NCBI GenBank assembly: GCA_030603375.1
Contig: JAUVXY010000026.1
Location: 1 to 13,411 of the forward strand
Origin: Actinomycetes bacterium
GTDB lineage: Bacteria > Actinomycetota > Humimicrobiia > Humimicrobiales > Humimicrobiaceae
DNA length: 13,411 bases
Direction of reading: 5' to 3'
Shown here: piece after piece, positions 12,523 to 13,411 of the stretch
Layout of the letters: each line of letters opens with the position of its first letter
Position numbering within the stretch: position 1 is the first letter of the stretch
Program-made: the position numbers and the translations under genes
The notes under the pieces: model-generated
The model's database searches: none
Told to the model about the DNA's origin: nothing
The model's input: only the letters and a program-made list of their open reading frames with translations

Positions 12523-13411
12523 CTAACCCATTATTTCACCAGTGCTTATATCCAGGCTTGCTAGAATTAAACTGGCGTCATCTATTTTGCTTTTACTAAG
12601 AATCTTTTCACATACAGCAAGACTGTTTTTAGAGGGCCCTGCTACAACCAGAGATACGACTTTATTTTTTTCAACCTCAACATAAACTCTAAAAACTCCA
12701 TGCGGGCATTCAACACTTGAAATCATGGTAGAGGATGGTAGGTCTATACGGGAAACATTAATCATTTTTCTAACAGCACCAGTTGGCATTTTGTTAATTG
12801 TTTGGTTTATTATTTTTATAGACTGGTGCAGCTCCCTAAACCTAATTAAAACTCTATCCAGGCAGTCTCCGTATTTCCCTAAAGGAACCATAAATGATGT
12901 ATCTCTGTAAAAAAGAATGTCTCTCTCCTTGCGTAAATCACTTCTGACACCCGAAGCCCTTAAATTTGGCCCTGAAAGTCCGAAGCTGACAGCCGTACTT
13001 TTATCTATGATCCCTTTATTCTTCAATTTTTCTACCGTCTGGCTGCCCCCCAAAATCATTCCCTCAATTACTTTTATATTTTTATTTAAAATCTCCATAT
13101 CTTTTTTAATGTTGCCTATCTCCACTTCTTCTATATCCTTTATAACTCCGCCTATCCTTATAAAATTAGGAAAAATTCTGGAGCCTGTCACATGCTCTAT
13201 GAGTCTTAAAATTCTTTCTTTTTCTATTAAGGCTAAATTATATGCTACACTGCAGCCCAAAATCCTGCTCATGCTAACAATAAAACCTGTGTGATTTGAA
13301 ATTCGAAACAATTCACAGATAAGCATTCTTATATACCGGGCTCTTTTTGGTATCTTTAACTGAAGTAATTTTTCAAAGTTCATACAAAAGCAAAGTTCTG
13401 GAAATATTGCT
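12523..13411 (-). CDS. nuoD: NuoD-like catalytic-module subunit, 5' partial
   Basis: The frame is open from the right window edge (residues AIFPELCFC precede the ATG at 13383), and those residues continue the NuoD alignment, so the ATG is internal and about 90 N-terminal residues lie outside. Seen blocks: EKLLQLKIPKRARYIRML (NuoD EKLLGIEVPERAQYIRVL), ERILRLIEHVTGSRIFPNFIRIGGV, STAVSFGLSGPNLRASGVRSDLRK, PLGKYGDCLDRVLIRFRELHQSIKII, and the C-terminal LASLDISTGEI (family LGSLDIVxGExDR). The DPCxxC nickel ligands of hydrogenase large subunits are absent, so this is a NuoD/FpoD-type quinone- or methanophenazine-side subunit and not a NiFe hydrogenase. nuoA, nuoB and nuoC would be expected further right. 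The end is TAG at 12523, with nuoH 13 bases downstream. Confidence 0.85.
   Translation of the reverse strand, partial: AIFPELCFCMNFEKLLQLKIPKRARYIRMLICELFRISNHTGFIVSMSRILGCSVAYNLALIEKERILRLIEHVTGSRIFPNFIRIGGVIKDIEEVEIGNIKKDMEILNKNIKVIEGMILGGSQTVEKLKNKGIIDKSTAVSFGLSGPNLRASGVRSDLRKERDILFYRDTSFMVPLGKYGDCLDRVLIRFRELHQSIKIINQTINKMPTGAVRKMINVSRIDLPSSTMISSVECPHGVFRVYVEVEKNKVVSLVVAGPSKNSLAVCEKILSKSKIDDASLILASLDISTGEIMG

Noticed and set aside
12917..13294. Plus-strand frame of 125 codons opposite nuoD
   Set aside because: It is a mirror frame of a strongly conserved NuoD region, Ser/Leu/Ile-rich, without promoter, ribosome binding site or recognisable domain.
13381..13383. ATG at 13383 as the start of the NuoD-like gene
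   Set aside because: The frame is open to the window edge and the upstream residues PELCFCMNFEKLL continue the NuoD alignment, so this Met is internal.
12523..13411. Group 4 NiFe hydrogenase large subunit
   Set aside because: The C-terminal nickel-ligand motif DPCxxC is absent and the end reads SLDISTGEI, the NuoD/FpoD pattern.

Overview
The window is AT-rich, single-chromosome-like bacterial DNA with ordinary compact gene spacing. No rRNA, tRNA or CRISPR array was seen. The organism is most likely an uncultivated monoderm anaerobe. A 3D-domain cell-wall protein with a PcsB/CwlO-like coiled coil, a DUF1287 protein and a paired metallophosphoesterase/ParB-like module fit Gram-positive or Chloroflexota/low-GC Actinobacteriota-type lineages. 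This placement is inference, because there is no phylogenetic marker gene in the window.

Left part (1-2504, all minus strand): two genes of carbohydrate metabolism, transcribed right to left. An L-fucose/arabinose-isomerase-type protein (1128-2504) has a near-perfect sigma-70 promoter overlapped by an inverted repeat. It is followed, after 277 bp containing a second promoter, by a GatZ/KbaZ-like tagatose-bisphosphate aldolase subunit that runs off the left edge. Together they suggest ketose/aldose interconversion feeding an aldolase step, with unknown substrate.

Middle part (2505-7802): a family 4 uracil-DNA-glycosylase-like protein on plus, which keeps its Fe-S cysteines but lacks the usual catalytic motifs, faces a membrane-anchored 3D-domain protein on minus. 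Divergent from the latter is a two-gene plus-strand unit, a calcineurin-like phosphoesterase and a ParB-like/DUF4032-type protein. Then comes a scarred zone: the C-terminal fossil of an IS91-like transposase (minus), an AAA ATPase/DUF4143 gene whose promoter spacer is filled by a 19-bp palindrome, and a truncated second copy of the start of the phosphoesterase. Several plus-strand genes have a -10 box only 6-11 bp upstream of the ATG and no Shine-Dalgarno, suggesting leaderless or near-leaderless mRNAs.

Right part (7803-13411, minus): a tight operon in complex I order, nuoD (entering from the right edge), nuoH, nuoI, nuoJ, nuoK and a nuoN-like gene, ending with a DUF1287 secreted/anchored protein. 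nuoL and nuoM are absent between K and N. NuoI has both 4Fe-4S motifs, and NuoD is clearly of the NuoD/FpoD type without Ni-binding cysteines. The membrane subunits appear to have lost many of the carboxylates and lysines that form the proton path of complex I. This is the most unusual system in the window: a divergent, possibly non-pumping or repurposed complex I-like membrane oxidoreductase.
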